A stretch of DNA of 64,000 bases. Origin: Galeruca laticollis. Taxonomy: Eukaryota > Arthropoda > Insecta > Coleoptera > Chrysomelidae. Numbering within the stretch: the stretch's first letter is position 1; every line of letters begins with the position of its first letter. Location: contig OY998175.1 of NCBI GenBank assembly GCA_963921935.1, positions 222,658,517-222,722,516 on the forward strand. Reading direction: 5' to 3'. The position numbers and the translations under genes are program-made. Below the pieces are notes generated by a model. It saw only the letters and a list, made by a program, of their open reading frames with translations. It did not search any database and had not been told where the DNA came from. Below are positions 11,691-23,560 of this stretch, one piece after another.

Positions 11691-12084
11691 GCTGCTCTCC
11701 AGATGTAATTGCGAGCGCATATCTTTGTTTTGATTATTCCAGCTGCATTCGTCTAGGGTTGTTAATTACTTGTCTATTTGTTGTAGTTGACAATAGTGAC
11801 CAAGAATTCAGTGTGTTTTTATGTTTTAATAATTAGTTTTGGATTCGGTGTCGAACCTTTGTACAGAGCAGTTGTGCGCTCCGAAACGATTAAGTAGTTA
11901 AAGAGTAATTAGTGTATATTTCAAAGTGAACCAAAACAAGTAAGAATATCAGGTTAACTTTTTATTGAACGTTAGTAAAACAACAATTATTAACTAGAAG
12001 TGAATCTGAATTTAATATCAGATATAAATAAACGAAAATACTTCGCCAGATCCGTATTAAGAAAAATTTAAATGATACTCAAAA

Positions 12085-13385
12085 ATGGATGACAACATAT
12101 CTCAAATAGGGTGTACACCCACTGATAACACAACCCAAGAACCCAAAACATACTCCTCAGTAGCAAACCAACAAACCGGAACAAACAATTTCCCGTCCAG
12201 AAATCAAGCTATACTATTCGAAGCAATTGAAAACACTAGGCAAGAAGACTACCTAAAGGCACTATGCCAAACAATCCAACCAAATAATCTATCCAACAAC
12301 AGAATATGTATTTATTTGGCAAATGAAAATTTAGTGAACACATTCATCAGCAATCACGGTAAAATCTAAATAAACCAACAAATACTACAGGCACGTCGAC
12401 TAGTCACTCCTAGCCAAAGATTAATATTATCCAATGTCTGTCCCTCTATCCCCCAGTCAGTCCTTGAATATGAACTTAAAAAGCTAGGGATTAATCCTCT
12501 TTCACCCTTATCTTTCTTGCGAATAGGAATCTCAGACCCCGCATTTCAACATATCCTAAGTTTTAGAAGACAAATATTTATATCTCCATTCAATAACCAG
12601 TCCCTTCCTGATTCATTTTTAATCACATATGAACAAACCTCATATAGAATATTTTTGTCCACTGATAATCAAGAATGCTTAAAATGTAAACAAAATACTC
12701 ATACAACAAAAAACTGCCCAAATAGAACACTTCAACACACTTTAACCCATCAACGGAATTCTCACCAGAAAATCCAGCCGACAATCAAACTGAAGAAGAA
12801 ACAAACAACATTTCACAATATCAACAGGATCAATCAAATAACCAAAACTCAGAACAAATTTCCGAACCTCAAACAATGAATACCCAAGTAGTTAAACGCA
12901 CCGAAAATAGTAAAGACAGCACACTTACAGTCAACAGAAATGAAATCGAAACAACCAAACCACAAAATGAAAGAACATCAACAAAACGTTCCCCATCACC
13001 TACAACAACTGAACACCTACCTACATTTGTAAAACCAACAAATAGCGAAAAGAAAATAAAACAAACCGAAAACAGAAAACCAAAAAAATCAGTAGGAGAA
13101 ATGTTAAGTCACACTAAAGAATACAGATATCAATTATCCTCTAACCTATGAACAACTTATAGATTTTTTTGAAAATTGTGAAGGGTGTACAGATCCTCTC
13201 TGTATCGTGAAAAGGTACACCAAAGAAATAACGGAAGTCACAGACCTACTTACCACAATATACCCCTATTTAAAGGATAAAAAAATGAAGATGAGATGCA
13301 CTCGAATTAAAAATAAAATTCTCAAACAGATAAACCGTGAATACCAAACAGAACTGGACACAGATACCTCTATTGAAACCTATTA
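12085..13385 (+). pseudogene. Non-LTR ORF1 (gag-like) with one zinc knuckle, broken
   Basis: This protein normally coats the element's RNA. It starts MDDNISQIGCTPTDNTTQEP. An in-frame TAA follows NHGKI at 12367, and the same frame then continues through LVTPSQRLILSN to a C-X2-C-X4-H-X4-C knuckle (CLKCKQNTHTTKNC, near 12680). After this come N/Q/K/T-rich linkers in other frames, and a C-terminal part ending DTSIETY at 13385. At least one stop and two frameshifts are present. The stop of ORF1 and the likely ORF2 start lie within a few bases of each other. Confidence 0.75.
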
Positions 13386-13388
13386 ATC

Positions 13389-14452
13389 TTGTTTACATTC
13401 ACTTCCTTAATTCAGTGGAATATAAATGAGTACTATACCCACCTAGAAAACTTGCAATTAATGATTTCAAAATACAAACCCATGCTAATATGCCTACAAG
13501 AAACTAATTTCAAAAACAATAGAATCCATAATCTAAAAAATTATAATTGTTTCGCTAAAAATCGAGAAAATGCAAGAATAGCCAGTGGAGGTGTAGCAAC
13601 AAATATTAGAAATACAATAGACGCAACATCAATTCATCTAAAAACTACTATTGAAGCAGTCGCCGTTAGAGTGAAAGATACAATGACCTTTTCATTGTGC
13701 AACATATATATTCCCCCAAATCAGGAACCTACTACAGAAGAGCTCACTGTTGCTCACCTGTTGGAAAAAAAATTGAAAATCTATTAGAAAAGTACAATCT
13801 TAACCTCCTAAATGACGGCCAAAAAATCAGACATGACATAAGAACTGGTGAAGATTCAGCAATCAACCTAACAATATGCCACCCATCTCTCTCACAAATA
13901 CTTAATTGGGATGTATCAACGTATTTATACGATAGTGACCACTATCCCATAATAATTAGCAGCGAACCGGAAAATACACCGGACCCAATAACAAAATGGT
14001 GAAAATAAAATCAGCAAATTGGAACGAGTTCCAAGAATTTATACAAGAAAATCTCCACAAGTTAAAGGAAGATGCGGATATTGATCAACAAGTACACTTT
14101 ATCACATAATTAATAACGGAATCAGCAAATAAACATATTGGACGGTACGAACACAACAACAAACACCAAACGGTTCCCTGGTGGAACTTGGACTGCAAAG
14201 AGGCTGTGAAGAAATCGAAAGAAGCTTTTAACAGATTCAAAAGAAGCAAGACGGAACAAAATTCAATTGAATTCAAACGATTGAGAGCCAAAGCCAGATA
14301 CACAATAAAAAAATCGAAACGGAAATCATGGAGAGAGTATGTTTCAACAATAAACAGCACAACTCCAATGTCCACTATATGGGAAAAAGTCAAAAGGATA
14401 TCCAAACCAAAACAATCCAATACAATAAACTTTCTGGAGATAAATAACACTA
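13389..14452 (+). pseudogene. Non-LTR ORF2, endonuclease part, with an internal deletion
   Basis: This is the target-nicking endonuclease domain. Visible motifs are IQWNIN, ICLQETNF, the glycine-rich SGGVATN, NIYIPPNQEP, then after a frameshift near 13790 LNLLNDG, SAINLTICHPSL and SDHYPIIIS. The stretch between LLEKK and LEKYNLNLLNDG lacks the GDFNAH-type catalytic motif always expected between the two, so about 30 or more residues seem to be deleted. The following linker (KKSKEAFNRFKRSKTEQNS) leads towards the RT but is cut by a PLE at 14453. Confidence 0.75.
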
Positions 14453-15204
14453 GTGTTTTAAATGAAACTCACGGTTTCTAGTTAATTCCACAATATAATA
14501 AAAGTTATTGAAAATTCTAAAAAATTGACAATTGTTTCGATAAATCAATGTCATCGTCAGAATGACAGAAGTTACATTTTATTTGATGCCTACCTGATGT
14601 TCAGTAGTTATTTTTGGATAGACCAAGAAGTGTCCTAACTTGTGATCGACTTAATATATGTTTATAGAAAAAAGAAGAAGATGTGATATTACAAATATTG
14701 AAGCTTAGAAGACATTTAAGAAACCCACAATATGAAGTTGTCAATGAACAGTTAAATCTAGGCAGTTCTCCACTAATAAACTGTCTTCTTAAGTGATAAT
14801 TGTAAAGATCAGCAGATATAGTTTTCCTGGTTTTCTATATCATTGCACAGTTATACTGATCTTAATTGGAAAAATGATATCCAGGATATCACCATAGGGC
14901 TAATAATATCTATGCTTCAATATTTGTAATATCACATCTTCTTCTTTTTTCTATAAATATATATTAAGTCAATCACAAGACTTCTTGGTCTATCCAAAAA
15001 TAACTACTGAACTTCAGGTAGACATCACATAAAATGTAACTTCTGTCATTCTGATGATGATATTGATTTATCGAAACAATTGTCAATTTTTTAGAATTTT
15101 CAATAACTTTTATTATATTGTGGAATTAACTAGAAACCGTGAGTTTCATTTAAAACACTAATATGAGCAGATTCCACGAAGTAAGGGTCGAGACAGTTAA
15201 TTTC
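14453..15204. mobile_element. Small composite PLE insertion with inverted ends
   Basis: It is flanked by a perfect 13-bp direct repeat ATAAATAACACTA (14440-14452 and 15205-15217). The left part is the reverse complement of the right part: GAAACTCACGGTTTCTAG at 14464 pairs with CTAGAAACCGTGAGTTTC near 15131. Between them is a plus-strand GIY-YIG C-terminal piece (LRRHLRNPQYEVVNEQLNL near 14700). The right end carries the tail AAGGGTCGAGACAGTTAA shared by other PLE copies. Hammerhead-like cores lie in both arms. It splits the non-LTR ORF2. Confidence 0.88.
15051..15084 (+). ncRNA. Hammerhead-ribozyme-like motif in PLE 3' repeat
   Basis: The core CTGATGA (15051-15057) is followed by the short stem GATA/TATC (15059-15062 with 15069-15072), GAAA (15073-15076), then C-AATT-G and TC, which fits a one-pair helix III plus a UC cleavage dinucleotide. 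An inverted partner with a CTGACGA core lies on minus at 14523-14560. Short helices make activity uncertain. Confidence 0.5.
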
Positions 15205-16740
15205 ATAAATAACACTATTTATAAAAACCGAAATGAAATAACAAACATCTTATCAAGTGAATATCAAAAAACTCAAGCAACTCAAACTACACATCAGATT
15301 TCTTGAATCATGAAAACAAAGCAGAGCAGCAAGAAATTGACTATAATAATAATAACCAGCAAACGGACAGTTTGAACTATGCAATAACCATTGACGAACT
15401 TGAAAATTCACTCCAAAACTCTAAAAACTCCAGCCCAGGTCCTGATAATATTCCTCTTATTTTTCTAAGAAATCTAAGTAAACAAACCAAAAAACATTTA
15501 CTAAAGATATATAACCTAATCTTAACAAAGAAAGTATATCCCAGAGCATGGACAATTTCCATTATAATTCCCATTCCTAAGCCAAGTAAAGCGAAATCAG
15601 ATCCAGAAACATATAGACCAATTTCACTCACGTGTAGCATGGGAAAAGTTCTTGAGAAGATAATTAATAACAGACTTTTATGGCACCTAGAATCAGAAAC
15701 TAATTATAGCCGAACAGTGTGGTTTCCGTAAAAATCGCTCCACGTTGGACAATCTTATCGATCTAGAATCTGAGATCCATGAGGCCTTTGCAATAAAGCA
15801 GCACTGCATCGGAGTATTTTCTAATATTCGTAAAGCCTACGATACAGTCTGGAAATACTCAATAATCAAAACTCTTTACGACTGGTCAATACGGGGTAAC
15901 ATATTGAAATATATATCGAACTTTCTAGATCAACGACAGTACCAAGTACGAGTAGATGGCGTATACTCACAGCTGAACACCCAAGAAAACGGCATTCCAC
16001 AAGGATCAAATCTCAGCAAGACATTATTTCTCATAGCAATAAATTCAATTATAGCAAACTGTAAATCACCCGTGAAATGCAGACTATATGCAGATGACCT
16101 GGTTATCTATTGCAGAGGGAAAAATATGACTACAATACATAAAACCATCGAACAAACAATAGCTACAATAGAGGATTGGTAAAAAACAAGTGGACTGCGT
16201 TTCAAAACGACAAAAACCAAAGCTTTATGTTTCTAGAAATGAACTCAACCACAACTTGGAAACTTGTACCTTTATGGACAGAAAATAGAGTATGTGAGAG
16301 AAATAAGTTTCCTAGGAATGATACTCGACCAAAAGCTGACATGGAAATCACACATTCTGACATTGAAGAAAAAATGCCAACCTGGAATTAATTTACTCAG
16401 ATCACTCGCATTCAAAAACTGGGGCGCAGACTACTCAAATTTACTGCAAATCTATAAATCATTGATCAGATCAAAACTTGACTACGGAGCGATTGTCTAT
16501 AACTCTGCCAACAAAAGCCTTATTAAGTCAGTGGAAGTTATACAAAACACAGCTCTTCGCATCTGTTTGGGTGCCCATTGTACAAGTCCTATCCAAAGCT
16601 TACATTGGGAGACTGGATAGTTACCGCTTTCTTACCGAAGAGAATATCTAAGCATCTCTAATGCTGTCTCTGTAATATCAAACAAAAGAAATCCAGTAGC
16701 CCACAACGTCTTATCTGATCGTTTTAAGTGGGGCCTAACG
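15205..16740 (+). pseudogene. Non-LTR ORF2, reverse transcriptase part
   Basis: This is the RT domain of the I-type element. Motifs in order: SSPGPDNIPLIFLRNLS, TYRPISLTCSMGKVLEKI, RKAYDTVWKYS, ENGIPQGSNLSKTLFLIAIN, the catalytic CRLYADDLVIYCRG (about 16078), then ISFLGMILDQKLTW and KLDYGAIVYNSA. Frameshifts occur near 15300, 15725 and 16190, so no complete protein can be made. The reading frame reaches LSDRFKWGLT at about 16735, where a second insertion interrupts it; it resumes near 19203. Confidence 0.85.
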
Positions 16741-17494
16741 TTTTAGGAACCTGAAAACAGTTGGCACGCGTGATTTGCAACAAAATTTAGGTCATTTTGT
16801 ACACAACAAATCTAAAGAGCGCAGGGAAATTAAGTGTTGAAATTTTAAAACAATATAACTTGGACCTTTGTCTTGGGGATCAGATATTTTGGTCGAGTTT
16901 TATATTGTTATAAACAAGATATAAGCCATTAAGTGATGGTGTGATTTTGACAGTTTTGACAATTTGTGGTTACCAATCTGGACACCAAAACCTGATCCCC
17001 AAAAGGAAACCTAGAGAATTCGATTCTGAAAATATGAAATCTCAAATCATTGTATTTTTTGAGATCTGTTGTGCGCAAATTTTTGCAAACGAACATCTTT
17101 TTACTTTAGTTCAACCGCTCCACCGTCTTGATGCATGGCGCTGTATAGAACAATATAGAACAATGACAGAAGACGACGGTAATTCATAGACAAATAATAT
17201 TATAACGTTCTCTATGGGTCAAATATGCTGTTGTCATATGTTTTGTGTCATAAAAACATCCCAAATTTATAGTTTAGTGTGTATTGTATTTGTAAGTGAT
17301 TATAATTAAGTAATTTTCATGCTAAATAAGTAAATTTGTGCTTCGTAAATGCTATTTCTATTTACTCCACAAGATTGTGTTCAGTGCTTCATGCTTCGTT
17401 GCAACAAAAATGCAGTTTTTGCACATATTACACAAATAACTACTTTTTAATGTTATTCTTATTTATTGTTGGTAAATCAAAGTGATTAAATATA

Positions 17495-17993
17495 TTATGT
17501 GGGTATGATTTTGAGTTTTTGTTCTTTGGAATAATAGTAATTGTGATTCCGCTTAAGTTGAATTTTATTGTTGTGTTTTTCTAGAAAAATTTTGTTCTTC
17601 ATGAGGTCAATTATTTCGCTTATTATATTTGTTTGTAAATTCAGTTTTGATGCAGAGTGGAGGCATTTTATTTCAAGTAGTGCATCATTACCTACAAGCC
17701 CTAAAATATTTTATCAATAAATGTATGTCATTTAATATGCAAAAAGAATTTATAACACATGGTAATTATTTGTTATGTTAAATATATTTACCATCAGGAG
17801 AAGCACCTAGAAAACCGTGTTGAACATCTACCCACAATCCTGAATCAACCACCACAACATTTTGTACTTGTTCAAAAATGTTCTTAGCCACTTTTTCCTT
17901 AAGAGTTCCATACTCCATTACCTCCGTCATACAATAAGTCTTTTTAAGAACAGTTTTAATAAGAGAATGAGAAGGTGTATTTGTTTTTCTCAT
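17495..17993 (-). pseudogene. YqaJ-like (lambda-exonuclease fold) nuclease fragment, two exons
   Basis: Exon 1 (17993-17792) encodes VVVVDSGLWVDVQHGFLGAS followed by PDG and a GT donor. Exon 2 (17700-17495), after an AG acceptor, continues in phase as LVGNDALLEIKCLHSASK and ends in KRNHNYYYSKEQK before a stop. GASPDG and EIKC are the hallmark metal-binding and catalytic motifs of YqaJ exonucleases; the expected Y-Q-x-Q after NHNYYY is lost. Such proteins process DNA ends in phages, and related genes are common in insect mobile DNA. It is truncated at both ends. Confidence 0.7.
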
Positions 17994-18447
17994 AACAACC
18001 TGTCCAAAGATTTTATAAGAAATTAGGATGGTTAGTTAGTTTGTTTATATTATTTATTTCTAGATAAAATTGAATATATGTACACATGTAGTTGAAAAAA
18101 GGGCAGATATGTCAAATAAAATTTGAAAGCAACCAACAGAAACTCTGAAACTGATACAAATATGATTAGATTGAGGTAAAGTTGTGACACGACGTTCTGT
18201 GTTTTCAGACTAAATGGCCTATTTTAAATCATGTAAATTTGCAACTTTTCCGCAGTTTAATTTTCTTAGCATGAAACAAACAAAAAATTATAATCATGAA
18301 AACATTTTATTATGTTAATATAAATGGTAAAAATTTTGAAAGGTAGAATGTTTTTAAAGTATGTATATTTTTCTTCCATTCTTAATTTCTAGCAATTCCC
18401 ACAATGCTGTCACTTGGTATCCATATTATTAAATAGCACATGTCCTT

Positions 18448-18669
18448 TCATGCAATATGTAATGCACCTTGTATCAGGTGATAATAGCAAAGAATATATT
18501 TTTCAATTATCACTATTATATATTCATCAAAATGAATTATGCAATTCTTGTCTTTTGAGAGCGGTTTTAATTTTTCTTCATTCAGATACTTCAAAGGTAA
18601 CTTCACTTCAATTAAGCATTTTTCGCTTTTCGCTAACAAACCCATATTATCATTTAAACAGGGTTTCAA
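18448..18669 (-). pseudogene. Second YqaJ-like nuclease fragment
   Basis: The stretch encodes KCLIEVKLPLKYLNEEKLKP and ends CYYHLIQGALHIA, corresponding to the E-x-K and Y-x-x-Q-x-Q regions of YqaJ nucleases. On the minus strand it lies upstream of the GASPDG fragment, so the two cannot be one collinear gene. It is probably a separate copy. Confidence 0.55.
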
Positions 18670-19200
18670 GAGAATGTTGAAAGATGGTTTGATGATACTA
18701 GAGCAAACGATCAGTATTATTTATCTCATATTTAAACATAACCTCAAACATAGCTTTTAAAATAAAGAAATACGGATTGCAGGATAATTTACATTATCAT
18801 AACTATAATTTTTGATATCGGGTCGATACGATTACGTACTTTTTAACAATTTATTACTTTCAAAAACATTTATGAAACTCTTAAATAATCAAAATCTATA
18901 CTCAAATGGAAATTATGTCAAAACATTTTGTTTGGATCCGTGTAAATAATATTCTCTTATCTATGCACATGTGTTCTGTGGTTTGGATGCAACATCAAAA
19001 ACAGAGATAAGGTTTCTGTGCTCACAAGAAGTTGAACTATTTAAAATCAAAACATTCGAACAGAGATGCGTTTCTTTGAACCTTCAAGAGTGGAAAGACG
19101 GAGAAAGAAAATATGTTGAATAAGTAAAAGCCGATTCAGTACTACTATCGACATCTATCGTAAATATTTTGAACCAAATAATTACTAAATTAGTAACTAG

Positions 19201-20294
19201 TATTGTGTAGGTTTTTAGGTTCATATACCTGTGAGAACGCCCCTCTTAAAGCTAAATTTTTATCCAGCTCAACTACTCCTCCTTTCTATCACAGAGTCAA
19301 AACATATTTAAACAAAATAAATTCGCATTTCCCAAACATTTATGACGTCTCATCAATAAATTATCCTCCTCCATGGGCAATAACACTCCCTATCCTAGAC
19401 CTAAGCCTCGCCTACCTTAATAAATCAGAGACTCCAACAGCCAGAATAAAACAAGAATTCCTAAGAGCCTTAAATAAATACGGTAGCATTTATAAGGTAT
19501 ACACAGATGCTTAAAAAAACCAAGATGAAATTGGGGCCACCTTCTACTCCGAGGACTTTTCGAAATCCTACATACTCCCACCCTTCACATCTATCCATTC
19601 AGCTGAATTATTCGCCATCTTAGAAGCACTCAAGAAAATCCAGAAAATCAAGCATAAAAATGTCCTTTTAATACCTGACTCTCAAAGTTCACTCACAGCC
19701 CTTCGTCAACTGTACTCTAATCACCCTATAGCTATACTGATCAAGAAAGAGCTACAGAATTGCAGAAACAGCAGCATACATATTAAATTCATGTGGGTCC
19801 CATCCCATACTGGAATAGAAGGGAATGAGAGAGTAGATCAAATAGCAAAAAATGCATTCACCAATCAACAATCAGAAAGGAACGATTTTACCGTACATAC
19901 TGATTTGAAAGCGTTATACAAGAGCAAAATCTACGACAAATGGCAGAAAGAAGCAAGACATAACCAACACAAATCATACGAATTCACTACAAATTCTCAA
20001 GGCTGGAACTGTAAAAACATAAATAGAAGCGAACAAGTGATCCTTTCCCGTATGCGAATCGGTCATACGCGTATCACACACGACTACTTACTAGCAGGAA
20101 AAAACAAACCAATGTGCGAAATGTGTAGTAGTGAGTTAACCGTGAAACACCTGGTAATCGAATGTGCGAAATACGACAAGGAACGGAAAAAGAATCAACC
20201 ACCACTATCACTAAAAAAACTATTACAAGAAAACCAAGAAACTAAAAAACTCATAAACTACCTAAAAGACTGCAAATTAAGTTACAAAATATAG
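19201..20294 (+). pseudogene. Non-LTR ORF2, RNase H and C-terminal zinc-binding part
   Basis: After FLGSYTCENAPLKAKFLSSS the RNase H domain follows with the expected acidic residues: first aspartate in KVYTDA (followed by a stop at 19512), glutamate in SAELFAILEALKKI, aspartate in LIPDSQSSLTAL, and the last in HTGIEGNERVDQIAK. The C-terminus has a CEMCSSELTVKHLVIEC cluster typical of I-type elements. It ends at 20294 and is followed by an A-rich 3' end. Only the TAA after YTDA breaks this part. Confidence 0.85.
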
Positions 20295-20384
20295 AGACTA
20301 TAACCAAGCTACAATAAGTGAGCTTCCATCATTTCAACTCGCTAATAACCCTAGGTGGTTGATGCGATTGATATATAAAAAAAA

Positions 20385-20605
20385 ACAAATAAAATCTCAA
20401 AACCGTTCAGATAATTAGTAGATTGTTTAATGTACTTGATTGGATATATTTTTGCTGTTAATTATTACAGTAGGTTTCAAGATAGAGCTATAGATGAGGT
20501 CTATAATCGTTTTAAATGTGTTTTAAGATATTTAAAATTAACAATTTCTGTAGGATTAGAGTATAGTAGAAATAGTAAAGACATATGTTGATGAAGATTA
20601 TAGAA
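20385..20605 (+). repeat. Second copy of part of the copia remnant
   Basis: From AATAAAATCTCAAAACCG to AGTAAAGACATATGTTGATG this stretch repeats 10118-10330 in direct orientation with small differences. The two copies sit on either side of the non-LTR element. They may be two independent copia fragments or a local duplication. Confidence 0.8.
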
Positions 20606-22034
20606 ACAATAGATTAGAAAAACAGTTGTTCAGCATTGTAACTATTACACATGTACAATCCAAATAATTAAAAAAAATCATTTGACCCAGCAAATACTTC
20701 CAAACACGGCCTTTGGGACACTTTCAGTTGTACAGCCCTGGTTTAAATAGTGTATTAGCATAAAACGTTTCAATAAGTCATCTCCGTGTAAAATATCGTG
20801 ATTAAATCAAAACCAAATCATTTTAATCTTAGATAATAGTGAATTCGGGATTATACAGTTGAATCAACTACAAATTTGTCAATTTCTTTAATTTGCTCTA
20901 TTTACCCGTAACTTGATTCCTAGTCTCATTTGGCAAAACTTGGACAGGACTGCCGGAATTGGGCTTCCTTTTTCATCTAGATAATTCGTAAGCTTTCTAT
21001 CCAAAATTGATAGTCAATTAGAATCTACAGTCCCGTAATAGTTCTTTAGAATCATTCCTAACAACACCTTTATTACCTGATAGCTGGCTAAGTGACAGTT
21101 AATCAAGGTTTGTAACCCCATCAACTACTATAGTGACAACACATACAAAAATTTGTAGTCTTTATATTTTAATAATAATGTCTGACACTCTATTAGTTTA
21201 TAAATATACTCGTTATTTGAATCACGTCCTCTGCGTATTTTAGACCTATATAAAGTTTGCAGTCGGTTCGCGTGCAAAACTGACAACATAAGCAACGCGA
21301 AAAAACTCTATCTCTCTCTCTAGAACGGCTTACGAAGTCATTCAACGGAGATCCCGGCCTCAATCAATTAAGGGAAGTTGCTCTAATCCGTGCAGTGAAT
21401 GTGTGCGCGCCCTTTGTGCCTTAATCTGGTTACAGAAATCGAGTTCGGTAGTGTCCGATCGATTTATGATTATATGGATACAAAATCGCCGTCCGGAACT
21501 AACATGTTGTAGCGTTTTAACTCTAGACAGGATAGTTAGATGGAAAGAGAAAAGGGGGATGTTGGTGGAAAATCAAACGCTCCGACATCGATTTCATATT
21601 TCACGTGTGAAGGTAAAAATGGTAAAAATCAGCTCGAAATGTTCATTCGACTGTTAACTCGTTTCATTGTAGCGGTAAACGTCGTTACTTTAGTTGAAGT
21701 AATGGCTGGTGCTGTGATTTATAGGGTACTGTGTCTAAAATACCCACCCCTTGTTGGTGATAATCAAACGTTCAATTTATAGCACCAACAGAACGATCCT
21801 TTGAAAATTAAAAAGCGAGTGCATGAACATATGATTCTTTTGTGACGATTATTCTGTGACAGTCAGGTGATTCGAGTAGGCTGACAGTTAGCAACGAGTA
21901 ACGAACAAAATAACATTCAAAATAAATACAATAAACGGTTGTGCTAATGCTAATATTGCAGAAGCTGCCCCACAACTGTAGTGTAAAAAATTAATATTAA
22001 ATTGCATCAACTACTATTTTTGTATTAATTTTAA
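20606..22034. other. Mostly unassigned DNA with a TATA-containing, GC-richer island
   Basis: From about 21235 to 21780 base use is more balanced than in the surroundings. CTATATAAAG near 21246 is followed about 30 bases later by GCGTGCAAAACTGAC and a CT repeat. This could be an unrecognised promoter and leader, or an LTR. AATAAA-like signals near 21920-21940 would fit an LTR. No coding domain was recognised, and no second LTR was found. Confidence 0.3.
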
Positions 22035-22327
22035 ACCAGCCAATTAAAAACAAATTATAGTGTATACCATCCCTCATTATCGTTATTATATCCCGAAGAA
22101 CAAAATTTAAAAGAAGGAGCAGAAATTATTGATAGATGGAAATATTTTTTCGAAGAATTATCGAACGTAGAAAATGACCGAGAATTAATGAATGATGAAG
22201 TAGATGTTAAAACTACTATTAGTTCAGTTTCTCAAGAGTCCACTACTAAAACTGTAATGGATAAACCGTTTTTAATATATAGGGCGCCAAAACTATTTCA
22301 GATTAGTAATTTTATTATAAGAAAGTA
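22035..22327 (+). pseudogene. Open fragment resembling a non-LTR linker region
   Basis: The frame stays open for about 97 codons, encoding YPEEQNLKEGAEIIDRWKYF then FEELSNVEN and an acidic, S/T-rich tail. The IIDRWKYFFEEL motif resembles the segment before the RT in several insect non-LTR elements. No start codon or other domain is present. The assignment is weak. Confidence 0.3.
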
Positions 22328-22569
22328 ATGTGACATCAACTATATACGAATTATCAATATCCATATCTCTCAGGAACTTTTATGTATCTTCTAGATCTTG
22401 TTGTAGACAGGTGCTATCTAATTGTTGATTTCTTTGACAACTAGTCGTCTTTACTTTCTGTTCGAATGTTTTTAGCGCTTTTTGTCACTGTAGGTTTGGA
22501 CAAATCTATTGCTCAAATATTTTCTGAGGTTCAAACGATACTTTAAATGTATACTTATATCTTTGGCTT

Positions 22570-23560
22570 CAACTAAATCAAGATTAGTCACTCCAACTTT
22601 AATATCTTATAGGAACAATGCAGGTGTAAGAACAGTACAATCATTTGGATCCTCGGACATGTATGTGGGTGGACGGGCGTTTAAAACGGCTTCACAATCA
22701 CAGAAAACAGTCTGTAGTTCTTCGAAAGCTCGTTTTTCCAAGAGTTTCTCTTAACAATTCTTTCATCAGCCTTATAAGGCGCTCCCACCAGCCTCCCCAC
22801 CAAGCAGCTGTTGGAGGATTTATTTTCTAGTCTATTTGGTGAATTATTGTACATCTCTGTGGTACTTCTAACCAATTCAAATCTATGAAAGCGTTTGCGC
22901 ATCCAACGAAATTTGTTCCGCAGTCTGTATATATTGTTGAAGGTCGACCTCTGCGGGCAATAAATCTTCTCAGTGTCTGCAAAAACGCATTGCTTGACAA
23001 GGATGACGTTAGTTCAAGGTGCACAGCTCGGTAGATAGCACAATAATACAGTACGATCCAAACCTTTTCATTTGACTTGAGATACAAAGGTCCTGCTAAA
23101 TCTATGCCTACAATCTCGAAGACTGCAGCATCACAAACTCTGTTTTCTGGGAGACATATGGCGGGAGTTTCAATCAGTTTTCTTTTGAATGACACATCTA
23201 CTAATTACTGATTTAACAGTGCGTCTACATTGAAGAATCCAGTGATTTTCTCTAAGGATACTCATCTAACCTAGAACTCCAACATGATTATTCCTAATAT
23301 GTTATACAAAAATCAAACGTTTTACAACTTCATGATTTGAGGGCAAAACATACGACATACAAAAATTCTCTACATCAGCTTTATCTGCAATTTCCAATCG
23401 CATCCTGATTAATCTTTCGTCGTCAGTATAAGGACACAGGGATAAAAGTTTAGGATCCTGATCTGACTCAAAACTTTCTTCTTGTATATAACGAATGATT
23501 AATTTTCGTGATGCGTCTAGCTCTGTTGTAGGTTATTGGTGAGTCTGTTCCAGATTATTG
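22570..23560 (-). pseudogene. BEL/Pao integrase region, broken
   Basis: Read on minus: LLSLCPYTDDERLIRM, then HEVVKRLIF, HIRNNHVGVLG and a CVI stretch (remnant of the H2C2 zinc-binding domain), then the integrase core GIDLAGPLYLKSN, YYCAIYRAVHLEL, the second aspartate in STIYTDCGTNFVGC, the WWERLIRLMKELLRETLG segment with the catalytic glutamate, and CEAVLNARPPTYMSEDP. This order matches BEL/Pao integrases. Stops near 23300 and 22820 and a frameshift near 22720 break it. No matching LTR pair was found. Confidence 0.85.

Larger units (their letters stand above)
16741..19200. mobile_element. 2.4-kb insertion in non-LTR ORF2 with YqaJ-exonuclease fragments
   Basis: The host ORF2 breaks at GTTTTAGG (about 16739) and resumes after GTTTTTAGG (about 19211), which looks like a near-identical 8- to 9-bp target duplication. 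Inside are two minus-strand fragments of a YqaJ-type nuclease and no RT or recognised transposase. No clear terminal inverted repeats were seen. An 8-bp duplication would fit hAT-like or similar DNA transposons, but the class is unproven. Confidence 0.55.
11691..20384 (+). mobile_element. I-type non-LTR retrotransposon, interrupted twice
   Basis: Order on the plus strand: probable 5' UTR (about 11691-12084), ORF1 with a CCHC knuckle (12085-13385), then ORF2 with an apurinic-type endonuclease, RT and RNase H ending at 20294, and an A-rich 3' end near 20380. ORF2 is interrupted by a PLE at 14453-15204 and by a 2.4-kb insert at about 16741-19200. Presence of RNase H fits the I group rather than Jockey. 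The 5' border is a guess, because no target duplication was found. Confidence 0.75.

Noticed and set aside
21301..21790. First coding exon of the receptor gene
   Set aside because: Open frames exist but none encodes the CxxC pattern of the first zinc finger.
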